Positions 1 through 8,900 of a DNA stretch of 33,538 nt are shown here, piece after piece. Source of the stretch: Lachnospiraceae bacterium (lineage in GTDB: Bacteria > Bacillota > Clostridia > Lachnospirales > Lachnospiraceae). The translations under genes were made by a program, and so were the position numbers. The notes below the pieces were generated by a model. The model made no database searches, was not told where the DNA came from, and saw only the letters and a program-made list of their open reading frames with translations. The DNA lies in contig CAJTIR010000040.1 in assembly GCA_910576385.1 (NCBI GenBank), forward strand, positions 1 to 33,538. The letters are read 5' to 3'. Each line of letters opens with the position of its first letter. Position 1 is the first letter of the stretch.

Positions 1-476
<476 letters not shown>

Positions 477-690
477 AAGTGTTTTCCCGACTTCCAGTCC
501 TTTTCTTTTGAAAAGTCCCTTACGTCTGGCTTACTGTTTTTAGGTCGCATTCTTAAATGCTGTTCTTGAATATTCTGCCAACTCTCATTGGCTTTACCGT
601 TTTCCAACGGAAACTCTTTTGAATCTTTCAAGGTTATTTCACTGTTCAGTTATCAAGGTTGTTTTTGTCGTCTCACGCGACAACTTCTAT

Positions 691-719
691 ATCCTATCAC
701 AGTTATTTGCGTTTGTCAA
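691..719 (-). promoter_or_regulatory. rRNA promoter P2
   Basis: On the minus strand TTGACA (714-719), a 17-base spacer, then TAGGAT (691-696), with TG one base before the -10 box (extended -10). It is the promoter nearer the 16S gene; the predicted start is near 684. A 6-bp hairpin (TTGTCG/CGACAA, 665-683) would lie at the very 5' end of the transcript. Confidence 0.8.
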
Positions 720-820
720 CAACTTTTTTTATTTTTTTGTAAATCCATAACTGCAATTTCATGTTCTTTCTTACAGCAATAACTTACAATTTTCGACCGC
801 CGTTCCCGACGACGAATGTT

Positions 821-849
821 ATCTTATCATGTTTATATTCTTCTGTCAA
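821..849 (-). promoter_or_regulatory. rRNA promoter P1
   Basis: On the minus strand TTGACA (844-849), a 17-base spacer, then TAAGAT (821-826), again with an extended TG before the -10 box. The bases just upstream (850-900) are strongly A/T-rich, as expected of an UP element. It forms a tandem pair with P2, 130 bases away, with the same spacing. Tandem promoters are usual for rRNA operons. Confidence 0.8.
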
Positions 850-1127
850 CAATTTTTGTTCAAAAAATTAAAGTAAGTTTTTAATTCATATTTTCTTAAA
901 TATTTTGAATTTTCTGGATCTTTTATTTTACTATATTTGACCAAATATGGAAAATATATACTCAGATTTCACCATTATTCATTAAAACATTCACTACAAA
1001 CTAATTATTACTATTATATAGATGATAAGTCTTCTATTTGCTGTATCAACTATGCTGCCATAATAGACCTCCCCAAAAACTGCAACTCAATTATACTTCC
1101 ATTATGATAGAATAATCCATTTTACTA

Positions 1128-1180
1128 TTGACAAATCTATAGGTATATGGTTTAATATTCATATGAATATTTGTTCATAT
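1128..1180 (+). promoter_or_regulatory. Metal-ATPase promoter with ArsR/SmtB-type operator
   Basis: TTGACA (1128-1133), a 17-base spacer and TTTAAT (1151-1156) form a sigma-A promoter. Directly over the predicted start of transcription is ATATGAATATTTGTTCATAT (1161-1180), an inverted repeat whose reverse complement has the ATATGAACAAATATTCA pattern of 12-2-12 operators bound by ArsR/SmtB-family metal sensors (CzrA, CadC, NmtR). Repression relieved by Zn/Cd/Pb is the inferred control. No arsR-type gene lies in the window, so the sensor must act in trans. Confidence 0.8.
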
Positions 1181-1226
1181 GTACAAATATAAAATATTGT
1201 CTATGATATAAAAGGGAGGAATTGTT

Positions 1227-3635
1227 ATGGGACAAAAAGATAAAAATCACGATCTTTCTCATAATCATCACAATAACCAAGCCTGTGAATATGAGCATTC
1301 AGAACACCAACATACAGAAACTTGTGGATGTGGCCATGATCATCATCATGAGCACAATCATGACAATTCTTGCGGATGTGGCCACGATCATCATCACGAA
1401 CACCATCATGAGGATGCCTGCGGCTGTGGTCATGATCATCACCAGCGGCAAGAACATCCGCATTCAGATGCATTTCTCGCAGAGGGCATCAAATTTACCT
1501 GTCTTGTAGAGCACTTAGGCTGCGCCAACTGTGCAGCAAAAATGGAAAGCCGAATCAGCAATCTTCCAGAGGTCAATGCTGCCACCTTAACCTTTGCCAC
1601 CAAACAACTGCGCGTCTCAGTAACCCCTGAGGCAGCCAAAAGAGAAGCAGAACTAATCCAAAAATTTCAAGAAATCTGCTCTTCTATTGAATCGGAGGTG
1701 GTAGTGACAAAACAGCAGCGCAGTCAAAAAGGAAAAAAGACCTTGCAAAATGCCCAGTATGATTCTGACAACAACCATCAACGCAAGGAACAGCAAATAG
1801 ATTTATTTTCTATTATAGTAGGAGCGCTCCTATTTGCTGCTGGAGAATTACTGGAACAGTTTCCTCTTGGAATCTCTTTCCTTCCCTCTGTACTTTATGT
1901 TCTGGCTTATTTGATTTTAGGAGGACAAATTGTACTCACTGCTATCAAAAATCTCACCAAAGGACAGATTTTTGATGAAAACTTTTTGATGAGCCTGGCA
2001 ACGATTGGCGCCTTTGCCATTGGAGAATTTGCTGAAGCGGTAGGCGTAATGCTTTTTTACCGCATTGGAGAATATTTTGAAGAAGTGGCGGTTTCCCGCA
2101 GCCGCTCACAAATTATGGAGGCGGTGGACTTGCGGCCAGAAGTAGTCAATCTGGTGACTGCAGATTCCACAAAAATAATTCCTGCCGAAGAAGCGCAGGT
2201 TGGTGATTTACTTATGGTCCGCCCTGGCGATAGAATTCCTTTAGACGGTACCATTGTCGAAGGGGAAAGCCGTCTCGACACTTCTCCCATCACAGGAGAA
2301 CCTGTGCCTATAAAAGCTGCTGTTGGCGACACTGTCACCTCTGGCTGCATCAATACTTCCAGCCAATTAAAAATACAGGTAACACAGACACTGGAAAATT
2401 CTATGGTCACAAGAATCCTGGATTCCGTCGAAAATGCTGCCGCCAGTAAGCCAAAAATTGACCGCTTTATTACTCGCTTTTCCAGAATCTACACTCCTTT
2501 TGTGGTGATTGCTGCACTTGCCACTGCAATTCTTCCTTCTGTGTTTACTGGAGATTGGAATCATTGGATTTACACAGCCCTGACCTTCCTAGTGATCAGT
2601 TGTCCCTGTGCTCTGGTGTTAAGTGTTCCGCTTGCCTTTTTCTCAGGTATTGGAGCTGGATCCAAACGAGGCATTTTATTTAAGGGAGGGGTATCCATTG
2701 AGGCTTTGAACCATATTTCTACTGTAGTGATGGATAAAACTGGTACTATCACCAAAGGAAATTTTGTTGTACAAAAAATCATTCCCTTTGGAACTTACAC
2801 AGAGGACGACATTCTGACTTTCTGCGCAAGCTGTGAACAAAATTCCAGCCATCCCATTGGCGTAAGTATTACTGCCGCCGCCTTAGAACGAAATTGCCCT
2901 TTGGAAAAACCTTCCTCACTCACGGAAATTTCAGGACATGGAATCCAGGCCAAACTCACTGCTGGCGAAGTGCTTGTGGGCAACCGGAAACTGATGGAAA
3001 AATATCAGATCAATCTAGCAGAACATTCACAGCCTTCTCATGGCACAGAAGTATTTTTAGCAGTCAATGGTATCTTTGCAGGCCATATCTTGATAGCAGA
3101 CACAATCAAACCAGAAGCGAAAAATGCGATTGCCTCTCTGAAACGACTGCATATCACTACCGCCATGCTCACCGGTGATGCTTTAGAAAGCGCCCAGGCC
3201 GTCGCCAAAGAAACTAGTATCGATCAAGTTCATGCCCGTCTGCTGCCTGAAGAAAAATTATCAAAACTCCAGGCAATCCGCAGTGAAAATGGTGCTGTGA
3301 TGTTTGTTGGAGATGGGATTAATGATGCCCCAGTACTTGCTGGAGCCGATGTGGGCGCAGCTATGGGCAGCGGCGCTGACGCCGCCATTGAAGCCGCAGA
3401 TGTGGTATTTATGACATCAAATATGCAGGCCGTTCCCCAGTCTATCTCTATCGCCAAGTCAACGACTAAAATTGCCTGGCAAAATGTAGTATTTGCATTG
3501 GCCATTAAAGCTTTGGTCATGGTTCTGGGACTATCTGGCTATGCCTCTATGTGGATGGCAGTATTTGCTGACAGCGGTGTCGCCATGTTATGTGTACTTA
3601 ATTCTGTGCGGATTTTATATCAGAAGCATAAATAA
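1227..3635 (+). CDS. zntA: Zn/Cd/Pb-exporting P-type ATPase with His-rich N-terminus
   Basis: An 802-residue P1B-type ATPase that pumps soft divalent metals out across the cytoplasmic membrane. Residues 1-80 are a His/Cys-rich tail with three CGCGHDHH repeats. One heavy-metal-associated domain follows, with its CxxC metal site at C99-C102 (GCANC). The membrane CPC motif is at 459-461 (SCPCALVLS), the phosphorylated Asp is D503 in DKTGT, then come the SSHPIG motif of the N-domain and GDGINDAP of the P-domain. CPC with a ZntA/CadA-like sequence points to the P1B-2 (Zn/Cd/Pb) group, not copper. The start has GGAGG (1215-1219) seven bases ahead. It is head-on to all other full genes here. Likely controlled by the operator at 1161-1180. 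Metal specificity is inferred, not shown. Confidence 0.93.
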   Translation: MGQKDKNHDLSHNHHNNQACEYEHSEHQHTETCGCGHDHHHEHNHDNSCGCGHDHHHEHHHEDACGCGHDHHQRQEHPHSDAFLAEGIKFTCLVEHLGCANCAAKMESRISNLPEVNAATLTFATKQLRVSVTPEAAKREAELIQKFQEICSSIESEVVVTKQQRSQKGKKTLQNAQYDSDNNHQRKEQQIDLFSIIVGALLFAAGELLEQFPLGISFLPSVLYVLAYLILGGQIVLTAIKNLTKGQIFDENFLMSLATIGAFAIGEFAEAVGVMLFYRIGEYFEEVAVSRSRSQIMEAVDLRPEVVNLVTADSTKIIPAEEAQVGDLLMVRPGDRIPLDGTIVEGESRLDTSPITGEPVPIKAAVGDTVTSGCINTSSQLKIQVTQTLENSMVTRILDSVENAAASKPKIDRFITRFSRIYTPFVVIAALATAILPSVFTGDWNHWIYTALTFLVISCPCALVLSVPLAFFSGIGAGSKRGILFKGGVSIEALNHISTVVMDKTGTITKGNFVVQKIIPFGTYTEDDILTFCASCEQNSSHPIGVSITAAALERNCPLEKPSSLTEISGHGIQAKLTAGEVLVGNRKLMEKYQINLAEHSQPSHGTEVFLAVNGIFAGHILIADTIKPEAKNAIASLKRLHITTAMLTGDALESAQAVAKETSIDQVHARLLPEEKLSKLQAIRSENGAVMFVGDGINDAPVLAGADVGAAMGSGADAAIEAADVVFMTSNMQAVPQSISIAKSTTKIAWQNVVFALAIKALVMVLGLSGYASMWMAVFADSGVAMLCVLNSVRILYQKHK
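1323..1466 (+). repeat. Three 48-bp tandem repeats coding His/Cys metal-binding tail
   Basis: Three in-frame copies beginning at 1323, 1371 and 1419 each encode CGCGHDHH followed by more His and acidic residues (16-residue period). The first two are close copies; the third drifts after HDHH. It expands the N-terminal metal-binding tail of the ATPase. Copy number could vary between strains because the copies are nearly identical. Confidence 0.85.
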
Positions 3636-3722
3636 AAAAACAAGGGTACAGATGGGAGATTGAATCCCACTACTGATTTTAGCAAGTAACGCACCGCCTA
3701 GAACAAGAGTGATCCCCATCTG
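3615..3722 (-). other. Inverted-repeat element with a 34-codon hydrophobic frame
   Basis: Between the convergent ends of the ATPase gene and deoC lies an inverted repeat CAGATGGG (3649-3656) / CCCATCTG (3715-3722) enclosing 58 bases. On the minus strand this segment has a 34-codon open frame (start 3719, stop 3615-3617) encoding a Gly-rich hydrophobic peptide (begins MGITLVLGGALLAKISSGIQ). The upstream AGG is a weak ribosome binding site, and the frame ends antisense to the ATPase 3' end. It could be a transcription end structure, a small repeat element or a small membrane peptide; I cannot tell which. Confidence 0.3.
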
Positions 3723-3724
3723 AC

Positions 3725-4390
3725 CTAATATCCTTTGGCATTCTCCCCCTTTGCCAACTTCACAATCCGGCTGGTTCCCAGGCGCTCTGCCCCCAGCCGG
3801 ATAAACTCTTCTGCGTCTGCAAAGCTGGCAATTCCCCCAGCCGCCTTGATCTTTACTTCCGCTCCTACATGTTCAGCAAACAGCTTGACATCTGTAAATG
3901 TAGCGCCAGCAGCAGAAAATCCGGTAGAGGTTTTGATAAAATCTGCCCCTGCTCTTGTGACAATTTCACACATTTTAATTTTTTCTTCCTCTGTCAACAG
4001 GCAAGTTTCAATAATCACTTTTAAGACATGATCACCACATGCCTTTTTTAAAATACAAATTTCCTCTTCAATCAAATCAAAACGCTTGTCCTTCAGCCAT
4101 CCCAAATTGATGACCATATCGATTTCCTGCGCGCCGTTTGCAATGGCATCTTTGGTCTCAAACTCCTTCACCGCTGTGGTATTGTAGCCATTGGGAAAAC
4201 CAATTACTGTACACACTTTCACCTTTCCCTGCAAATATTCCTCTGCCTGCTTGACATAAGAAGGCGGAATACACACTGACGCTGTCTCATAAGTGACGGC
4301 ATCCTCACAGATTTGTCGAATCTCTTCCCAAGATGCCGTCTGTGTCAATAATGTATGGTCTACCCTTGAAAAAATTTCTTTCCTGTCCAT
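3725..4390 (-). CDS. deoC: Deoxyribose-phosphate aldolase
   Basis: A 221-residue DeoC, the usual length. It cleaves 2-deoxy-D-ribose 5-phosphate to glyceraldehyde 3-phosphate and acetaldehyde, feeding carbon from deoxynucleosides into glycolysis in the cytoplasm. Family residues are visible: D91 (EIDMVIN), the Schiff-base lysine K153 (DFIKTSTGF) and the proton-relay lysine K182 (KIKAAGG). The start is preceded by AAGGAG about eight bases away. It follows radA by 25 bases on the same strand, so the two are probably co-transcribed. No other nucleoside-catabolism gene (deoA, deoB, pdp, cdd) is adjacent. Confidence 0.95.
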   Translation of the reverse strand: MDRKEIFSRVDHTLLTQTASWEEIRQICEDAVTYETASVCIPPSYVKQAEEYLQGKVKVCTVIGFPNGYNTTAVKEFETKDAIANGAQEIDMVINLGWLKDKRFDLIEEEICILKKACGDHVLKVIIETCLLTEEEKIKMCEIVTRAGADFIKTSTGFSAAGATFTDVKLFAEHVGAEVKIKAAGGIASFADAEEFIRLGAERLGTSRIVKLAKGENAKGY

Positions 4391-4415
4391 CTTTCATTCT
4401 CCTTTTTTATTCTCC

Positions 4416-5789
4416 TTAACCTTTGATCCATCCGATTGCTTCTCTGATGTTTTCCACACCAATTACTTTAATTCCTTTGGTATCTGTCAATCCAGGAATA
4501 CTAACCTTGGGCAAAATACAGACGGTAAATCCCAGTTTCCTGGCCTCTGATACACGCTGCTGCGCCATATTCACTGCCCGCACCTCCCCGCTTAAACCTA
4601 CCTCCCCAAAACAAATCCATTTGCCGTCAATGGCCTGATCGCGAAAACTGGAGGCCAAAGCCATAATAATTCCCAAATCAATGGCTGGCTCATTCATGCG
4701 GATTCCTCCTGCAATATTGACATAGGCATCGCAGTTAGATAGGGACAGTCCGCCCCGTTTTTCTAAAACAGCCATCAAAAGATTCATACGGGTGAGATCT
4801 GTACCTGCCGCTGTTCTTCTGGGAATACCAAAATTACTCTGGCATACCAGCGCCTGTATTTCCAGCAAAATCGGGCGTGTGCCCTCCATCGAACAAGCCA
4901 CAATCGAACCTGAAGCTCCCTCAGGCTTACCATTTAACATAAATTCCGAAGGATTTTTCACTTCCTGTAAGCCCACTTCACGCATCTCAAAAACACCGAT
5001 CTCATTGGTGGATCCAAAACGGTTTTTTACCCCGCGCAATATTCGATAGGAAGCATGGCGCTCTCCCTCAAAATAAAGTACCGTGTCTACCATATGTTCC
5101 AACACTCTTGGACCTGCTACCACCCCTTCCTTGGTCACATGTCCCACAATAAACACTGTGATATCCATACCTTTGGCAATCTGCAACAGACGTGCTGTAG
5201 TCTCTCTGACTTGAGATACACTCCCTGGGGCAGAACTCACTTGCTCACTGTACATGGTCTGAATGGAATCAATAATCACTACCTGAGGCTTTTCCCGTTC
5301 CACTACTTGTTCAATGCGCTCTAAACTGGTATCACAAAACAATTGCAGACGGTCAGAAAATTGACCGATTCGCTGCGCGCGCATTTTGATCTGCTGCAAA
5401 GATTCCTCCCCTGAAATATATAAGACATCTCTGTCCTCCGCTAAATTTCTGCATACTTGCAGCAACAACGTAGACTTTCCAATTCCTGGATCACCGCCGA
5501 CTAATACGAGAGAACCTGGAACAATACCGCCCCCCAGCACCCGATCCAATTCGTCAAATCCAGTCAACATACGTTCCTTGGCCTGCATATCAATCTCAGA
5601 AATTTTTGTTGGTTTTAACTCTGTATTTCCTCCTGGAGCACTTTTAATTTTTCCTGCTGATTTCTTTTCCACCAGCTCCTCCACAAGTGTATTCCATTCT
5701 CGGCATCCTGGGCACTGTCCCATCCATTTGGAAGATTCATAGCCGCAGGATTGACAAAAATAAACGGAAACTTTCTTGCCTTTTGCCAT
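4416..5789 (-). CDS. radA: DNA repair protein RadA
   Basis: A 457-residue RadA/Sms, full length. It is a RecA-like ATPase that processes recombination intermediates and promotes branch migration or D-loop extension. Seen in order: N-terminal C4 zinc finger (C12, C15, C26, C29), Walker A GGDPGIGKST (98-107), the RadA-specific KNRFG motif (255-259) and a C-terminal Lon-protease-like domain. AAGGAG lies about eight bases before the ATG. In many Firmicutes radA follows clpC; here they are separated by the GH43 gene and a small protein gene. An extended -10 promoter at 5855-5863 probably drives radA-deoC. Confidence 0.96.
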   Translation of the reverse strand: MAKGKKVSVYFCQSCGYESSKWMGQCPGCREWNTLVEELVEKKSAGKIKSAPGGNTELKPTKISEIDMQAKERMLTGFDELDRVLGGGIVPGSLVLVGGDPGIGKSTLLLQVCRNLAEDRDVLYISGEESLQQIKMRAQRIGQFSDRLQLFCDTSLERIEQVVEREKPQVVIIDSIQTMYSEQVSSAPGSVSQVRETTARLLQIAKGMDITVFIVGHVTKEGVVAGPRVLEHMVDTVLYFEGERHASYRILRGVKNRFGSTNEIGVFEMREVGLQEVKNPSEFMLNGKPEGASGSIVACSMEGTRPILLEIQALVCQSNFGIPRRTAAGTDLTRMNLLMAVLEKRGGLSLSNCDAYVNIAGGIRMNEPAIDLGIIMALASSFRDQAIDGKWICFGEVGLSGEVRAVNMAQQRVSEARKLGFTVCILPKVSIPGLTDTKGIKVIGVENIREAIGWIKG

Positions 5790-5854
5790 GTGAAGCTCCT
5801 TTCTTATCTCAATTTAATTTAGCAACCAAACATGTTTGCCCATATAGCAACACG

Positions 5855-5863
5855 ATTATATCA
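5855..5863 (-). promoter_or_regulatory. radA promoter, extended -10
   Basis: On the minus strand TGATATAAT: a perfect TATAAT with TG one base ahead. The -35 position falls inside the terminator hairpin of the upstream gene and shows no good consensus, which an extended -10 can tolerate. The leader to the radA start is about 60 bases. Confidence 0.55.
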
Positions 5864-5904
5864 CAAATAAGCTGCTGTGCGAACATAAAATCCGCACAGC
5901 AGCT
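5862..5904 (-). terminator. Terminator after the GH43 gene
   Basis: Perfect 12-bp stem AGCTGCTGTGCG (5870-5881) / CGCACAGCAGCT (5893-5904) with an 11-base loop, six bases after the GH43 stop codon, followed on the minus strand by TTATTTGT. The U-tract is interrupted, but the stem is long and G/C-rich. The flanking ATTTTTA on the other side may make it work in both directions. Confidence 0.75.
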
Positions 5905-5909
5905 CATTT

Positions 5910-8900
5910 TTATTTGACTGTAATCACAATCTTAGCTTTCTTATTATTAAAGGTTGTCACCGTTATAGTTGCTTTTCCTTTCTTCTTTGCCGTCACTTTA
6001 CCGCTTGCAGAAACGATCGCCACCTTCTTATTGCTGGTCTTGTAGGTAATCTTATTACTTGCAGTACCCTTAGGCAATTTTGCTTTAATCTGGAATTTCT
6101 TACCCTTTTTCAAAGTTTTCTTCTTTGCATTCAAGGTAATCTTTTTCGGTGCTTTCTTAACTGTGATTGTACATTTCTTGGTAATACCGTCAACTTTTGC
6201 TGAGATTACGGCCTTGCCAGTCTTCTTTGCTGTCACCACACCTTTTTGAGTCACAGTTGCCACACTCTTCTTACCAGTAGACCACTTCACTGTCTTATTT
6301 GTAGCATTCTTTGGTGTGATCGTTGCCTTTAAAGTAAATTTCTCCTTTGCACCAAGTGTCAGTTTTGTCTTATTCAGTTTCACCTTACTTACTGGAATCT
6401 TCACTGTCACTTTACAGGTTGCTTTAAAGCCGCCATCTTTTGTTTTTACAATGATATCCGCTGTTCCTGCCTTCTTAGCAGTTACTTTACCATCTTTTAC
6501 AGTCGCAACACTGGTCTTCTTGGACTCCCATTCAACGCCTTTATTTGTGGCATCGGCAGGCAGTACAGTTGCCTTCAGTGTGAAACTTTCTCCTGGTTTC
6601 AGTGTCAGTTTCGTCTTGTTGAGGCTGACACTCTTCACTTTAACAGCAACAGAGATTTTTTTCTTTAAAACATACTTTCCGCCTTTGGCAACTGAAATAG
6701 AAACATTTCCATTCTGATCTACTGTACAGGTAACATTCTGCTCCTCTAAAATGCCTTTTTGGGCATTATAATAGCAAAGTGTTACTTTATCTCCAGCTTT
6801 CCATCCCATTGCAGAAACATCAACGGTAACTTTGCTTCCCGGAAGCGCACCCTGCTCGGCAAACGCAAGAACCATTGCCTGCTCATCAGACTTAATCAAC
6901 GGTTTTACTTGTGCATCTTTATCGGCACTTTTCTGCTGTATCATCAGATTGACGTCAGAAAGTCCTATGGAAGCCAAGTCTTTTCCAGTAAAGGTCCACT
7001 GATAAGAACTGCCGCCATTGATACTTACAACAAGATTCTTTTCTCCTGCTTTTACTGCTTCCAAAACCTCTTTCGGCAAGGTAACGGCATCCACCGCCAC
7101 ATTTCCATCCGCAACCAATGAACTTGGCACTTTTACATTAACAGAAATTTCTTTTTCCTGACTGTCTTTAATACTGTCAGCCAGTTGATCTGGAAGAACA
7201 ATTGTCGCAGGTTTATCTGGATTCGGTGTAAACTCAGGTACGGTCAGATCAAACTTACCATTTCCCTGATCTGTTACATCTGGATTCAGCTCAACGCTGC
7301 CATCCTCTTTTGCCATAATTACCGCTGGTACTCCCTCTAAGGTAGGAGTGATCACCATCTCACCATTCTCAAAGAAAATTTCATCAATGCAAGTCTCACG
7401 GTGTACACCAAAAGCATCTGTAAAGATTCCAATCGGTGTATAGAATCTATGATATGCCATAAAGTAACGATCTTTGCCGCCGGCATCCTTTACATGAAGC
7501 ACAGACTGATGCGCAGAACCAAGAATCCCTAATTCTTCCCGCTTACTCAAAAGATTTTTCTTCTTTAAGGTGACATTAACTTTACCGTCATCCTGAATCA
7601 GCTTGTCACTGACGCCATAATTAACATGGTAATTGGGGCTGTTGGCATCGTCACAAGACCAAGTCCAATGATACTTGCCATCTACCTTGGTGACAATCAC
7701 AGATTCGCGGAAATCTGTCACACCATTGATCTGTTTCAGTGTTCCTTCTTTGATACTTACCATATCTTCATTTAACTGGGCAAGCGCTGCTTTGCCATTT
7801 CCAAAGAGGATATAAGAAGTTCCGTCATCATCCGTGAAAATAGATGGATCAATGGCCTGGCCCATCTCAACATTAGCAGCCTTACACATATCTGTAGTTA
7901 AAAGTGGATCACCTATATCTTTATAAGGGCCTGCCGGATGGTCTGCAACTGCGACGCCGATCGCAGAGGCTCCACCTGATTTCTTGCCGCAATAATAGAA
8001 ATAATATTTTCCATTCTTCTTCTCAATCGTGGGCGCCCAAGCACTGCCCTCTACTGCCCAAGGAGATTTTGCAATCTGCACGCCATTTTCATTTTTCCCT
8101 GGATTTTCATTTGCAAGTTCCATAATCACGCCTTCATCTACCCAGTTGACCATATCTACAGAAGAAAATGCATGGAACAGCGTGCCACTCCAGCCAGGAT
8201 AACCATCAGTAGTCGGATAAATCCAGAATTTCCCATCAAAATAATCAATATCTGGATCTGCATATTGTCCTGGAAGTACCGGATTGCCAGCAATCTTTGG
8301 CGTCTTTAAGGTATAAGTCTCTGTCTTATCTGAAAGGGTAATCTTTACTTGTACATCTTTACTCAAATCAAGCGTACCCTCTGTAAATGCTTTTCCATCT
8401 ACCGTTACCGTAGCATCCTTTGTCAAAAGACTGAGTGTCACAGGAACTGCCTTCAGATTTGTTCCCCTGCGTACATAGGAATTAATCTCCTTTTTCTCTC
8501 GGTCAATCACAGAAGTAACTGCCGTATGATCATCCGTACCTCTCAAATCCAAAGGATTGTCTGGGATCGTGCCAATCACTGTGTTCTTTAACAGTGGAAC
8601 CTTATCAACCACTGCAGCAACAATTTCTTCTTCTGTCAGCGCACGGTTATAGACCTTAAAATTATCAAAACATCCCTTAAAATAACTGTCTTGATAAAAA
8701 GATTTTCCCAAATAAGCTAACAGATCAGTTCCCAGAGCAGCAGTGATTACTTCCGTATTTTTATTTTCATCCACAAGGCTGCCGTCCAGATAGAGCTTCA
8801 TATTTACTCCCTCTATCACAATCACTACATTTTGCCATTTTCCGGTAAGCGCTCCGCTTGCCTTGACATCCTTCTCAGCAGTATAACTGCCTGTGGTAAT

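Larger units (their letters stand above)
477..1127. other. rRNA leader and divergent intergenic region, no gene
   Basis: About 650 bases with no credible coding region between the 16S gene and the divergent metal ATPase. Besides the two rRNA promoters it holds small leader hairpins (547-560, GCATT/AATGC; 665-683, TTGTCG/CGACAA). The stretch 850-1120 is very A/T-rich and I see no further structure in it. Short open frames here lack ribosome binding sites and family resemblance. Confidence 0.7.

Noticed and set aside
1225-1473. Antisense His-rich frame opposite the metal ATPase start
   Set aside because: Mirror of the CAT/CAC-rich repeats on the coding strand; no ribosome binding site.
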